NCBI GenBank assembly: GCA_030427425.1
Contig: JAUICQ010000010.1
Span: 1-48,518, forward strand
Origin: Fimbriimonadia bacterium
Lineage (GTDB): Bacteria; Armatimonadota; Fimbriimonadia; Fimbriimonadales; Fimbriimonadaceae
Reading direction: 5' to 3'
DNA length: 48,518 nucleotides
A model generated the notes under the pieces. It made no database searches and was not told where the DNA came from. It was given only the letters and a program-made list of their open reading frames with translations. Below are positions 32,065-41,108 of this stretch, one piece after another. The position numbers and the translations under genes were made by a program. Each line of letters begins with the position of its first letter. The first letter of the stretch is position 1.

Positions 32065-33566
32065 ATGATTATATTTCCTTAGAACCAGGGATATCCTCTG
32101 TATGCAATGTGGTGGTGCTGATTAATACTACTGAAGAGGATAGTTATGAATTATCAGTAACTGGTGTTGATAGTGAATGGATTGTTCTGCCGGTACAGAG
32201 TTTTACGGATCGTAAGAAGGGTGAATATAATGAGCGGATTGTTTTTAAAGCTCCAAAGCTATCGGAGAGTTTATCCGGATGTTATCCTTTTGTAGTACAG
32301 TTGAGATCGATTCATTCAGGTGAAATTGTAGAATGTAGTGGGATATTGGAGATATTGCCATATCACTCTTTGTCTGTTGATGTTAAAACAAAGAACCGTA
32401 TTATTTCTTCCTTTCGATGCTGTTGTGACATAGATGTTGAGTTACATAACGGAGGTAATACCACAGAGTGTGTAAGCTTAGTTGCTTCAGATGTAGAAGA
32501 CCTATTGGATATTACTTTTCCAGAGAATAATCTTTTACTGGTGCCAGGTGCAAAACGTGTAGTTAAAGGGAGTGTGCGATCTAAAAAACGGATGTTCAAT
32601 ACATTTAATGTTCTGCATTACATCTCCTTGTATGTACAAGATTCTGAAGGAAATCGATTGTTATCGAAGGTTGATTTTAGTATTGAACAGAGATTCTTGT
32701 TAAAGCCGTATTCGTTATTATTGTCTGTGCTCTGCATGTTGCTCATTACTATTTGGTATATGTTATTGCCCATGAATCCGGAAATAAAGCGATTTCAAGT
32801 ATCCTCTGAGGATATTTATTTAGGTGAAAGTGTAGAGTTAGAATGGGATACAAATTATGCAAATAAATTTATTATACAGATAGATAACAATCTTCTATTT
32901 CCACATCTTAGTGCATCTGGAAAAAAAGTATTTAAGCCCACAAAAATAGGGGATTATCATCTTGTTGGAAAAGCAGTTCGTGGTAATAAAAGTGTTTATT
33001 CTCAAGAGAGTATCCTTAAGGTTAAAGAACCGACTGTTGTGCCAGAACCGGAAATAATAAAATTCGAATCAAGTGCAAAGAGTGTTCCGTTAGGTGAAAC
33101 GGTGTTGTTTCATTACCTATGTAATGGTGCTACGAAGAAATTAGTGTTACATCCTCTACAGCAATCGTTAGACCCGAAGAGCAAGGTTGTAGAGGTTTTT
33201 CCAAGAAGATGTGGGGATTTAGTGTATAAATTAGTGGCAGAGAATAAAAAGGGTGTTCGTACTGAAAAAAGCTTGTCACTAAGTGTAAAACAGGTATCAG
33301 AAGCAAAAATTATTGCTTTTTATTCAAAAAAAGATAATAAAAACAATCATAGTTTCCGAATATATTGGCAGGTTGAAAAAGGGGTGCGGGCCGAATTGTT
33401 GTATAGGGATAAAGTACATGTTGTAGAAAATATGTGTGGTAGCATCCTAATGGATCTGGATAAGAATACAGAATTTATTCTAAAAGGTTACGACAAGAAG
33501 GGTATCAGCACCGAAGAAAGAATTAGTGTATACTTAGAAGATGAAAAAAGTGAGCATACTATATGA
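32040..33566 (+). CDS. membrane protein with Ig-like domains on both sides of one span
   Basis: A 508-residue protein. Residues 1-215 are two beta-sandwich-like domains of the NEW3/CARDB style (LEPGISSVCNVVVLINTTEE, DVELHNGGNTTECVSL). One membrane span follows at about 224-244, and then beta-rich repeats with 'F-x-S-x-G-E-x-V-x-L-x-W' patterns (YLGESVELEWDTNYANKF, VPLGETVLFHYL, NSFRIYWQVEKG). There is no signal peptide, so the N-terminal domains probably stay in the cytosol while the C-terminal ones face out, or the reverse. I have seen this domain order in uncharacterised proteins of several bacterial phyla. It is coupled by ATGA to a small membrane protein. Function unknown. Confidence 0.65.
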   Translation: MNFQLKLPNDYISLEPGISSVCNVVVLINTTEEDSYELSVTGVDSEWIVLPVQSFTDRKKGEYNERIVFKAPKLSESLSGCYPFVVQLRSIHSGEIVECSGILEILPYHSLSVDVKTKNRIISSFRCCCDIDVELHNGGNTTECVSLVASDVEDLLDITFPENNLLLVPGAKRVVKGSVRSKKRMFNTFNVLHYISLYVQDSEGNRLLSKVDFSIEQRFLLKPYSLLLSVLCMLLITIWYMLLPMNPEIKRFQVSSEDIYLGESVELEWDTNYANKFIIQIDNNLLFPHLSASGKKVFKPTKIGDYHLVGKAVRGNKSVYSQESILKVKEPTVVPEPEIIKFESSAKSVPLGETVLFHYLCNGATKKLVLHPLQQSLDPKSKVVEVFPRRCGDLVYKLVAENKKGVRTEKSLSLSVKQVSEAKIIAFYSKKDNKNNHSFRIYWQVEKGVRAELLYRDKVHVVENMCGSILMDLDKNTEFILKGYDKKGISTEERISVYLEDEKSEHTI

Positions 33567-33823
33567 TTAAGAAAAAGAGTGTTCAAGAAGTTTTAAATTC
33601 AGAACTTAGCTTAGAAGATATTAAAGAAGCTTTACATAAATATGTAGTTAAACATAAACTAACTAACGCAGACATAACAGTTATTGCACTGTTTGCCATT
33701 TCTACCCTCTTCATTCTGTATATGGCAATGAGCATGGCTCCAGAGGCACCAAATACACCAGTGGTGAAGCCTGTATCTACAAAAGCATTGAATCTGCCAG
33801 AACCCAATTTGATTTATAAGTAG
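33563..33823 (+). CDS. small single-span membrane protein
   Basis: An 86-residue protein with a helical, Lys/Glu-rich N-terminal cytosolic part (EVLNSELSLEDIKEALHKYV), one membrane span at about 42-61 (TVIALFAISTLFILYMAM) and a short Pro-rich exterior tail. Its ATG overlaps the stop of the preceding gene (ATGA), indicating cotranslation and likely physical partnership. No known family. Confidence 0.7.
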   Translation: MIKKKSVQEVLNSELSLEDIKEALHKYVVKHKLTNADITVIALFAISTLFILYMAMSMAPEAPNTPVVKPVSTKALNLPEPNLIYK

Positions 33824-33912
33824 TCCAAACTTATATGGAATTTATGAATATTATCCTTTGAGATACTTAAGAAGATCTGACTAAAAACACCGTATTATTA
33901 CCGGTCATTTGG

Positions 33913-33918
33913 TATAAT
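33913..33918 (+). promoter_or_regulatory. extended -10 promoter of aconitase (TGGTATAAT)
   Basis: TATAAT with an upstream TGG, about 77 bp before the ATG at 33995, gives this gene a real 5' leader, unlike its neighbours. Confidence 0.5.
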
Positions 33919-33945
33919 TTTCTACAGTACATAATTTATTTGTTG

Positions 33946-33966
33946 CAATATTGTGGAACAATATTG
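33946..33966 (+). promoter_or_regulatory. perfect inverted repeat in the aconitase leader
   Basis: CAATATTGT and ACAATATTG form perfect 9-bp arms around GGA, 28 bp downstream of the -10 box. It could be an operator or an RNA hairpin in the leader. No known regulator consensus is recognised. Confidence 0.4.
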
Positions 33967-33994
33967 TAGTAGTAACAATAATAGGATAATACTT

Positions 33995-36688
33995 ATGAAT
34001 TCATTCAACAGCAGAGATACCAGAAAATTTGGGAACAAGGAGTATACATATTATTCCTTAAAAAAGCTTTCAGAAGGTAATAAGGTAAAAAAATTACCTT
34101 ATTCGTTAAAAATTTTATTGGAGAACCTGCTTAGGTGCGAAGATGGAATTGATACCAGGAAAGAGCACATTGAGGCTGTATTAAATTGGAATCCTAAGCA
34201 GAAGTCGGAGAATGAGATAGCATTCATGCCTGCTAGAGTTATCTTGCAAGATTTTACGGGAGTTCCTTGTGTAGTAGATCTGGCTTCGATGCGTGATGCA
34301 ATGAAGGAGTTAGGCGGTGATCCGGCCAAGATTAATCCTCTTTTACCAGTAGAGTTAGTTATCGATCACTCTGTACAGGTAGATGCATATGGTAAAGAGG
34401 CTGCACTTCAGATTAATTTAGATTTAGAATTCAAAAGAAATCAGGAAAGATATGAGTTCCTAAGATGGGGACAGACTGCTTTTGATAACTTCAAAGTGGT
34501 TCCACCAAATACAGGTATCGTGCACCAGGTGAACCTTGAGCATCTAGCTAGAGTAGTATTTGTAAATGATGAAAAGAATACGCTTTATCCAGACACGCTA
34601 GTTGGAACTGATAGTCATACCACGATGATTAATGGTCTAGGCGTGTTAGGCTGGGGTGTTGGTGGAATTGAAGCAGAAGCCGCGATGTTGGGTCAGTCTA
34701 TTAGTATGCTTGTTCCTGAGGTTGTAGGATTTAAGCTTTCTGGAAAACTCCCTGAAGGAGCTACTGCTACCGATTTAGTTCTTACTATAACTGAAATGTT
34801 AAGGAAGCATGGTGTAGTAGGGAAGTTTGTAGAATTCTACGGAGAAGGGTTAGCTAATCTGCCTCTAGCGGATAGGGCTACTATTGCTAATATGGCACCA
34901 GAGTATGGTGCTACATGTGGTATTTTCCCTGTAGATGAAGAATCATTAAAGTATCTTGAGATTACCGGAAGGGATAAAGACCATATCCAGGTGGTAAGAG
35001 AGTATTTAGAAGCACAGGGTCTCTTTGGCAGTAGTGTTGATGATGCTGTAGAGTATAGCAGCAACCTATCATTAGATTTAAGTACGGTAGAGCCCAGTGT
35101 AGCGGGTCCGAAACGACCGCAAGACAGGCTTACTTTAGGTATGGCACGGAAATCGTTTACAGCTGCTTTTCCTGATGCTGCAGAAAAATTAGATGAGAGT
35201 AAAAAGACATCTACAGCTACATTAACAAAAGATGCCGATTTACAGGTGTCTGATATGGAAGACGGATCGGTTGTTATCGCTGCTATTACTAGTTGTACGA
35301 ATACTAGCAATCCATCGGTTATGTTGGCAGCTGGGTTAGTGGCCAAGAAAGCGCGTGAAAAAGGGATTCAGACAAAACCTTGGGTAAAAACCTCACTGGC
35401 TCCTGGTTCATTGGTCGCTAAAAAATATTTAGAACAGGCTAATTTATTAGGGGATATGAATGCTCTAGGTTTTAACGTTGTAGGATACGGTTGTACAACA
35501 TGTATCGGGAATTCGGGTCCGTTGCCTGATGAAGTATCCAAAGAGGTTCAGGAGAGGAACTTAGTAGCGGTTTCGGTATTATCCGGTAATAGAAATTTTG
35601 AAGGCAGGGTTAATCCGGAAGTTAAGGCGAACTATCTGATGTCGCCTCCACTAGTAGTGGCGTATGCGTTAGCTGGAACTATTAATATTGATATATCAAA
35701 AGACGCAATTGCTCATGACAAGGATGGTAATCCAGTATATTTACGCGATATCTGGCCAACCCAGAAGGAGGTTGCCGATACCGTAGCCAGCTGTATTAGT
35801 AGAGAGATGTATGAAGATGCTTATGCTGATGTGTTCAAGGGTGATGAAAAGTGGCAGAATATTCCGGTAACGGAATCTAATCTGTTCGATTGGAAAGATG
35901 TTTCAACTTATATCCGCCGAGCTCCATTCTTCGATAATATGGAAAAGGATGCTCCTGAAAGTGTAGAAAACATCAGTGGTATGAGGATGCTAGCTAAGCT
36001 TGGCGATAGCATTACTACGGACCATATTTCTCCGGCAGGTAGTATTAAGCTGAATTCACCTGGAGGAAAATATCTTACTGATAATGGATTCCAGCCAGCG
36101 ATGTTTAACAGCTATGGATCTAGAAGAGGGAATCATGAGATAATGATGCGTGGTACCTTTGCTAATATAAGGCTCCGCAATCAGCTTGCTCCTGGAACAG
36201 AGGGTGGCTTCACTACCCATATGCCTAGTGGTGAAGTAACTAGCATATATGATGCGGCTATGAGGTATCAGGAAGAGAATGTTCCACTTATAGTTGTTGC
36301 TGGTAAAGAGTATGGTACAGGTTCCAGTAGAGACTGGGCAGCAAAGGGATCGGCATTGCTTGGAGTAAAAGTAGTTATTGCAGAGAGCTTTGAACGTATC
36401 CACCGGTCCAACTTGGTAGGGATGGGTATTTTGCCTTTACAGTTTTTACCTGGTGATAGTGCGGAATCTTTAGGTTTGAACGGGAATCAGACGTTTAGTA
36501 TAAAGAACTTTAAAGATCAGTTTGAATCGGGCAATGTATCTGGTAAAAAAGTTGCTATTGAAGTTAAGGAAGCAGGTAAACAGTCGAAGAGTTTTGATGC
36601 AATTATCAGGATCGATACTCCGGGAGAGATGCAGTACTACCGGCATGGTGGTATCCTTCAGTATGTTTTAAGAAACATGATGAAATAA
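33995..36688 (+). CDS. acnA: aconitate hydratase A
   Basis: Converts citrate to isocitrate in the TCA cycle with a 4Fe-4S cluster. The three cluster cysteines are C434 ([11 protein letters not shown]), C500 and C503 (GCTTCIG), almost identical in position to E. coli AcnA. The swivel domain at the C-terminus contains [17 protein letters not shown] and [10 protein letters not shown]. The ATG at 33995 gives 897 residues, the family length, and has AGGA 8 nt upstream. A GTG at 33953 would put the leader palindrome inside the coding region. Together with malate dehydrogenase it shows an active oxidative TCA branch. A terminator hairpin follows. Confidence 0.97.
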   Translation: MNSFNSRDTRKFGNKEYTYYSLKKLSEGNKVKKLPYSLKILLENLLRCEDGIDTRKEHIEAVLNWNPKQKSENEIAFMPARVILQDFTGVPCVVDLASMRDAMKELGGDPAKINPLLPVELVIDHSVQVDAYGKEAALQINLDLEFKRNQERYEFLRWGQTAFDNFKVVPPNTGIVHQVNLEHLARVVFVNDEKNTLYPDTLVGTDSHTTMINGLGVLGWGVGGIEAEAAMLGQSISMLVPEVVGFKLSGKLPEGATATDLVLTITEMLRKHGVVGKFVEFYGEGLANLPLADRATIANMAPEYGATCGIFPVDEESLKYLEITGRDKDHIQVVREYLEAQGLFGSSVDDAVEYSSNLSLDLSTVEPSVAGPKRPQDRLTLGMARKSFTAAFPDAAEKLDESKKTSTATLTKDADLQVSDMEDGSVVIAAITSCTNTSNPSVMLAAGLVAKKAREKGIQTKPWVKTSLAPGSLVAKKYLEQANLLGDMNALGFNVVGYGCTTCIGNSGPLPDEVSKEVQERNLVAVSVLSGNRNFEGRVNPEVKANYLMSPPLVVAYALAGTINIDISKDAIAHDKDGNPVYLRDIWPTQKEVADTVASCISREMYEDAYADVFKGDEKWQNIPVTESNLFDWKDVSTYIRRAPFFDNMEKDAPESVENISGMRMLAKLGDSITTDHISPAGSIKLNSPGGKYLTDNGFQPAMFNSYGSRRGNHEIMMRGTFANIRLRNQLAPGTEGGFTTHMPSGEVTSIYDAAMRYQEENVPLIVVAGKEYGTGSSRDWAAKGSALLGVKVVIAESFERIHRSNLVGMGILPLQFLPGDSAESLGLNGNQTFSIKNFKDQFESGNVSGKKVAIEVKEAGKQSKSFDAIIRIDTPGEMQYYRHGGILQYVLRNMMK

Positions 36689-36693
36689 ACTAA

Positions 36694-36735
36694 AAGGTGT
36701 AGATTGCGCTGTAATTAATGCGGTTTCTACACCTT
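36694..36735 (+). terminator. terminator of acnA
   Basis: AAGGTGTAG pairs with CTACACCTT around a 24-base loop, and ATTTTCT follows. Confidence 0.65.
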
Positions 36736-36806
36736 ATTTTCTGTATATTCCTTTCCATTTCTGTCTTTATGAGACAATCAAACTTTTGAAGCTAATAAAT
36801 ACTTAG

Positions 36807-36812
36807 TATAAT
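36807..36812 (+). promoter_or_regulatory. -10 box TATAAT before the LRR gene
   Basis: TATAAT is 11 bases from the ATG at 36824, with TTTTGA 17 nt upstream as a possible -35. A leader of about five bases is expected. Confidence 0.5.
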
Positions 36813-36823
36813 GAATACTGATT

Positions 36824-38566
36824 ATGCGGAAATCTTTGCTATTGTTTTATTTCGGTGTTGTATTTTTATTATGTAACATGTTTTTTGTAGTTGACGCTCT
36901 GGCTTTATCTACTGGGGTAGGTATTACATCTCTCCCACCCCATATTCAGAGTTGTGTACTAAAGCGTATGGGCGCAAAGGGAAAGATTAAAGAGTTAGAA
37001 AAATTGCGTGCTTTACTTCAGTCAAATTATAATGACATAGACCAACTAACGAGGAGTCTTCCCAAAGAGTTAACTGATTCGTCCAACATTCCAGACCTTG
37101 AAAAATTGGGTTCTTTGTGTGGGAGTTTTTATAGTTTATTAGAATTTCTGGATGTGTTTTGCATTGAAGATACTTGGATAGATACTGATATCGATTATTT
37201 AGAGTCTCAAGATTTTAAAAGCATGGATGAAAAAATAAAGAGTACTTTTAAAAAAATAGATTCTATACTGCTGGAAATAGAAGTGTTTTTTGCAAAATGC
37301 CAGGATTTGCAGATCTGTGTTCGTAGTAGGATTACACTTGCAGAAATAGCAGTCTTGAGAAAATCGGTATTAGAAATTATTAGATCTTCTTTTTTGTTTC
37401 CAATTTCAAATATTATGTTTGATAATACTCAGTTGGCAGAGAACACTAGAGATATAGATGATCTTAAGTTTTTAAATCTTCAAACGGATTGGGCATCGAT
37501 AATTATGAGTCTGCCTAGAAGTATAAAGAAAATACATTTCATAAATACTAATGTTGATATGAATGGATTAAAAGCGTTGAGTTATTTAGAGAATTTAGAA
37601 GAAATATATTTGCCTAATATTGAATTGTTAAAACCAAGCTGTTGGGATACGGTAGTGAAATGCTTACCAGAAAGTTTAAAAAAATTGGATGTAAGGTTTA
37701 GTAACTTTGTAATATTTAATGAAGATACTTTTAGTCATTTAAAAAGCTTGGAGGAATTAGATCTGCAGGCTATTATTTTGTATAGTGCAGAAGAGTGGGA
37801 GGTTATAACGAAAGCTTTACCGAAAAGTATAAAGTTGTTAAATCTTTACCGTACTAATATCAATGCCCGGGCATTAATAGAGCTTAATCGGTTAGTGTTA
37901 TTAGAAGAGCTTGTTTTAACTGATATTAAAATATTGGGTCGTTCTCATTGGAAATATGTAATACAATCTTTACCAAATAGGATAAGGAAAATCAGGCTAG
38001 GTGATGAGAGTATTAATGCTCAAGATTTGCTGGCCTTAAAACATTTAGAGTTGCTTGAAAAAGTAAGTTTTTCTTATATTGAGCTTTCTAATCAGGATAG
38101 TTGGGTTTCAGTTATAAATGTTTTGCCAAAGTGCATAAAAGAGATTACTTTTTTTTCCTGTAATATTAATACTTGTGGGTTAATAGCATTACACCGTTTT
38201 ACTAAATTAAAAAAAATAAGATTATATAATACCGGACTATCTAATCCTAACGATTGGGTATATGTAATCCAGTCATTGCCTGAAGATATAATAGAGTTAG
38301 ATTTAAGTGCAACGAACATAGATGTATTTGGTTTGGTTACATTGAATCGACTTAGTAAGTTAGAAAAAATCAGTTTGGAAAGAGTAGAATTGTCGAGTCC
38401 TAAAGAATGGGAGTTGGTAGTATTGTCTTTTCCAGAAGGGATAAAAACTGCCAATCTTGCCTATACCAACATCAATCCCTCTGAAGTTAAAAATATAGAG
38501 CATTTAATTAATCTTGAGAGGATAGATATAAAAAATCATCAAGCTGTTTACAGAAATATTCGTTAG
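36824..38566 (+). CDS. exported leucine-rich-repeat protein
   Basis: The signal peptide LLLFYFGVVFLLCNMFFVVDALA starts a 580-residue protein. Residues 30-110 include SLPPHIQSCVLKRMG, which weakly resembles an F-box, then a helical region to about 200. From about 210 to the C-terminus, leucine-rich repeats come in pairs of about 50 residues: 'LPxSIKxLxLxxTNIxxxxLxxLxxLxxLEELxLxxIxL' followed by a W-V-I linker (for example WEVITKALPKSIKLLNLYRT). Such proteins often bind other proteins. With a signal peptide this may be a secreted, host-directed or surface factor. Promoter with TATAAT 11 nt upstream. No operon partners. Confidence 0.82.
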   Translation: MRKSLLLFYFGVVFLLCNMFFVVDALALSTGVGITSLPPHIQSCVLKRMGAKGKIKELEKLRALLQSNYNDIDQLTRSLPKELTDSSNIPDLEKLGSLCGSFYSLLEFLDVFCIEDTWIDTDIDYLESQDFKSMDEKIKSTFKKIDSILLEIEVFFAKCQDLQICVRSRITLAEIAVLRKSVLEIIRSSFLFPISNIMFDNTQLAENTRDIDDLKFLNLQTDWASIIMSLPRSIKKIHFINTNVDMNGLKALSYLENLEEIYLPNIELLKPSCWDTVVKCLPESLKKLDVRFSNFVIFNEDTFSHLKSLEELDLQAIILYSAEEWEVITKALPKSIKLLNLYRTNINARALIELNRLVLLEELVLTDIKILGRSHWKYVIQSLPNRIRKIRLGDESINAQDLLALKHLELLEKVSFSYIELSNQDSWVSVINVLPKCIKEITFFSCNINTCGLIALHRFTKLKKIRLYNTGLSNPNDWVYVIQSLPEDIIELDLSATNIDVFGLVTLNRLSKLEKISLERVELSSPKEWELVVLSFPEGIKTANLAYTNINPSEVKNIEHLINLERIDIKNHQAVYRNIR

Positions 38567-38573
38567 ATGCTGA

Positions 38574-38745
38574 TCCTCATTGTTTTTGAACCCACACTTG
38601 GTGATTTTCTTCTAAATGTGGATCCCATTCTAGGATGACGACCGAGTGGGCCGCTGAGTAATAGCTTTCGCCCCACCTCTGATCGGTGAACCCACACTTC
38701 GAAGTCACATCCCTCTGATTTGTCATCTTCGAAGGAGATCCAGTC
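38574..38745. repeat. long dispersed repeat, tandem copy A
   Basis: A 172-bp unit containing CCCACACTTGGTGATTTTC, AATGTGGATCCCATTCTAGG, ATGACGACCGAGT, CTGAGTAATAGCTTTCGCCC and TCTTCGAAGGAGATCCAGTC. Copy B begins 190 bp later. No coding frame of substance is conserved through it. Confidence 0.9.
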
Positions 38746-38763
38746 TAATTTTTATATTATTAT

Positions 38764-38935
38764 TCCTCATTGTTTTTCAGTCCACACTTGGTGATTTTCT
38801 TCTAAATGTGGATCCCATTCTAGGATGACGACCGAGTAGGCAGCTGAGTAATAGCTTTCGCCCCACCTCTGATCGGTGAACCCACACTTGGAAGTCACTG
38901 CTCTCTGATTTGTCATCTTCGAAGGAGATCCAGTC
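38764..38935. repeat. long dispersed repeat, tandem copy B
   Basis: A second 172-bp unit differing from copy A at about a dozen positions, separated from it by 18 bp of AT-rich sequence (about TATTATTAT). ORFs found here on the minus strand are not supported. Confidence 0.9.
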
Positions 38936-38947
38936 GTTTTTTTTATG

Positions 38948-38993
38948 AAGGTCATGGACCCCGGAACGTATATGTTTTCCGCGGTGAAAATGT
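38948..38993. repeat. companion element after copy B
   Basis: Sequence beginning GAAGGTCATGGA with CCGG and CCGCGG-like arms. It aligns with the stretch at 39112-39158 (GAAGGACATGGA and then CCGAC/GTCGG). It is a diverged relative of the mini-palindromes at 31.7 kb. Confidence 0.5.
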
Positions 38994-39034
38994 TTAGATG
39001 TGGCGGTCAATTAAAGTATCCTCCTACCCTATAT

Positions 39035-39059
39035 TGTCATCTTCGAAGGAGATCCAGTC
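39035..39059. repeat. 3' fragment of the long dispersed repeat
   Basis: Repeats the end of copies A and B (TGTCATCTTCGAAGG then AGATCCAGTC) and is again followed by AT-rich TAATATAAATATTATTATT, like the spacer after copy A. The rest of the unit is missing. Confidence 0.8.
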
Positions 39060-39121
39060 TAATATAAATATTATTATTCCTTGTCTTGCTGGACATTTTA
39101 GGAGTTTTCAGAAGGACATGG

Positions 39122-39147
39122 ATACCGACTGTACATAATGTCGGTAT
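39122..39147. repeat. dispersed mini-palindrome, copy 3
   Basis: ATACCGAC pairs with GTCGGTAT around a ten-base loop, followed by GACAAATTGG. The arms share the CCGAC/GTCGG core with copy 1 at 31.66 kb. Confidence 0.6.
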
Positions 39148-39160
39148 GACAAATTGGAGT

Positions 39161-39202
39161 GTGCACCCGCATTTGGTGATTTATTATCAGGATATGGACT
39201 CC
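39161..39202. repeat. degenerate 5' part of the long repeat
   Basis: GTGCACCCGCATTTGGTGATT and the following GATATGGACTCC align with the CCCACACTTGGTGATT and GTGGATCCC blocks of copies A and B. The remainder of 38567-39254 shows no gene. Confidence 0.5.
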
Positions 39203-39254
39203 ATAATATCCTATCACTTGATTCCCCAATAATTCTTCAAGGTAACATACATCC

Positions 39255-40058
39255 GTGGGTAACATTTTACATGATGACTATATAGAGGAAGAGCGACCTT
39301 CTATACTGGAAAAAATACCTTTTATACATGATTCCATATCTTATGTAGGTGAGTGTACAATACTCTTTATAAAGAGTATGAAATGCCTCCGTAGAGAACC
39401 CTTCGAATGGCAAGAGATGCTTAAGCAGATGTCTAGAGTAGGGATTAATACCATCCCGATTATCCTTCTTTCCTGTTTCTTTTCTGGGGCAGTACTAGCT
39501 TTATATAGTGCTCTATTTCTTATTAAATATGGTGTTACTTTTCTTGCAGGTGGTACGGTAGGATTAGCCTCTGCTCGTGAAATGAGTGCGGTAATGGCAG
39601 GAATTATAGTTACCGCAAGATGCGGATCAGCCATCACTGCAGAGCTAGGGACTATGGTAGTAACAGAACAGGTAGATGCCCTGAAATCGTTAGGAGTCTC
39701 CCCGTACCGATTTCTTGTACTTCCCAGACTCATTGCCTGTACCCTTATGCTACCGGTACTATCGTTGATCGGATTCTACAGCGCGATTCTGGGTGGGATG
39801 CTGATTAGTGTTAGCTTTGGAATTCCACTCCTTGTTTTCACCGATTCTATCCAACGATTTGTGAATCCGCACGATATCCATACCGGACTCTTTAAAGCGG
39901 TTGTTTTTGGTATCCTGATAGGATTGGTCAGCTGCAATCAGGGATTGAAAACAGAGAATGGTGCACAAGGGGTAGGAACATCAACAACTAGAAGTGTGGT
40001 TCTCTGTATTATTCTTATATATGTGTTTAACTTTCTAATTAGTAGAATACTGGTATAA
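39255..40058 (+). CDS. mlaE: MlaE-family lipid ABC transporter permease
   Basis: Inner-membrane permease of the MlaFEDB type that moves phospholipids between the membranes of diderm bacteria. It has 267 residues and about five membrane spans. The first conserved helix is RVGINTIPIILLSCFFSGAV and the second block VGLASAREMSAVMAGIIVTA. The hallmark loop RCGSAITAELGTMVVTEQVD, then ALKSLGVSPYRFLVLPRL, precedes the later spans. No nearby ATG lies in frame before the conserved region, so the GTG at 39255 is used as start. The ATPase and MCE-domain subunits are not adjacent. A weak AAGG lies far upstream. Confidence 0.9.
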   Translation: MGNILHDDYIEEERPSILEKIPFIHDSISYVGECTILFIKSMKCLRREPFEWQEMLKQMSRVGINTIPIILLSCFFSGAVLALYSALFLIKYGVTFLAGGTVGLASAREMSAVMAGIIVTARCGSAITAELGTMVVTEQVDALKSLGVSPYRFLVLPRLIACTLMLPVLSLIGFYSAILGGMLISVSFGIPLLVFTDSIQRFVNPHDIHTGLFKAVVFGILIGLVSCNQGLKTENGAQGVGTSTTRSVVLCIILIYVFNFLISRILV

Positions 40059-40073
40059 CAATCGGTAGCCAGA

Positions 40074-41108
40074 CTATTTTGTCCGCTCTACGACCATTGC
40101 TGCACTTGAGAGGAGTATATCTTTAAACACATTGTTTGGCAAAACTTCAATTGCGGTGCAAGCTTTTTCTACATATAAATTAGCGATAGCTTTGCTCTTA
40201 TCAAAAGCTCCACTGCTGGTAAGGATGTTATTTACGGTGTTCATCTCGGCATCGGAAATATTCTTTCCAAACAGATTCGTGAGTATCACTTTATCTTCAT
40301 CGTTAGCCAGCTCTCTAGCAAAAATAAGGGGCATCGTGACACAACCCTCCCGATAGTCTAATCCCATCGGTTTTCCTGAACTCTCTTTCTTCTGTTGATA
40401 ATCTATAATATCGTCCACAATCTGGAAAGCGATTCCTATATGATAACCGTAATCGAATAGGGCGTTGATATAATTTGGATGCGATTTACCAAGCATAGCT
40501 CCTACTTTACAGCAACAAGATAGAAGGGAAGCCGTCTTCAAATGGATTATTTTGAAATACTCTTTTGTGCTTAACTGATACTTCCCGCGCGATTCAATCT
40601 CCAGTACCTGACCCTCTGCAAGCTGTATCATCGCTTCGCTAACCTCTTTTATAATCTCAATACCGCCATAAATAGCTAGTAATTTCATGCTTTTAGCTAG
40701 CAATACATCCCCTGAAAGGATGCTGGCAGTGTTTCCATAGAGGTAAGAGGCGGTTGGTTTTCCCCGTCTGGTATCGGAATTATCTACTACATCGTCATGG
40801 ATTAATGTTGCCATATGTAACATCTCCATGCTGGCCGCAATATGGATAAGGCTGTCTTCGTTCGATTTTTGCTCGGTACACTTATTAGAAAGAATCGTGA
40901 GCAGGGGTCGGAGCCGTTTGCCACCAGATAGAAGGGTGTGTTTCGAAATATCGTTTACTAAGGGAACTTCAGAAAAAGCTTCTTCTAATAAGTATTTTTC
41001 TACAGTTTGTAAGTTAGTGCTTAGAATTTCTAGATTTATCTGCGCAGTGTTATCTGTTGACTCTGCTTCCTGGAATAAATTAATTACATTCAACCTTTCT
41101 TCCCCCAA
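40074..41108 (-). CDS. long-chain polyprenyl diphosphate synthase
   Basis: A trans-prenyltransferase of 344 residues that builds the isoprenoid tail of quinones from IPP. The first Asp-rich motif is D105-D106-x-x-D109 (IHDDVVD), with GGKRLRPLL before it. The second is D232-D233-x-x-D236 (IVDDIID). The residue five before the first motif is Ala, a small side chain compatible with a long product (octaprenyl or longer). The gene overlaps the end of the methyltransferase gene by 19 bp, and the probable start is the TTG at 41108 (a second TTG lies five codons in). The pair forms a quinone operon. Confidence 0.92.
   Translation of the reverse strand: MGEERLNVINLFQEAESTDNTAQINLEILSTNLQTVEKYLLEEAFSEVPLVNDISKHTLLSGGKRLRPLLTILSNKCTEQKSNEDSLIHIAASMEMLHMATLIHDDVVDNSDTRRGKPTASYLYGNTASILSGDVLLAKSMKLLAIYGGIEIIKEVSEAMIQLAEGQVLEIESRGKYQLSTKEYFKIIHLKTASLLSCCCKVGAMLGKSHPNYINALFDYGYHIGIAFQIVDDIIDYQQKKESSGKPMGLDYREGCVTMPLIFARELANDEDKVILTNLFGKNISDAEMNTVNNILTSSGAFDKSKAIANLYVEKACTAIEVLPNNVFKDILLSSAAMVVERTK

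Noticed and set aside
33953-33955. GTG as start of aconitase
   Set aside because: The ATG at 33995 has a ribosome site and gives the family length; the earlier part covers the inverted repeat.
34837-35346. 169-codon minus-strand frame inside acnA
   Set aside because: Antisense shadow of a highly conserved gene.
38574-38935. CRISPR array
   Set aside because: Two long units with an 18-bp AT-rich gap do not have the short-repeat, unique-spacer layout; no cas genes.
38767-39010. Two minus-strand frames in the repeat cluster
   Set aside because: They coincide with the dispersed repeat; not conserved as frames between copies A and B.
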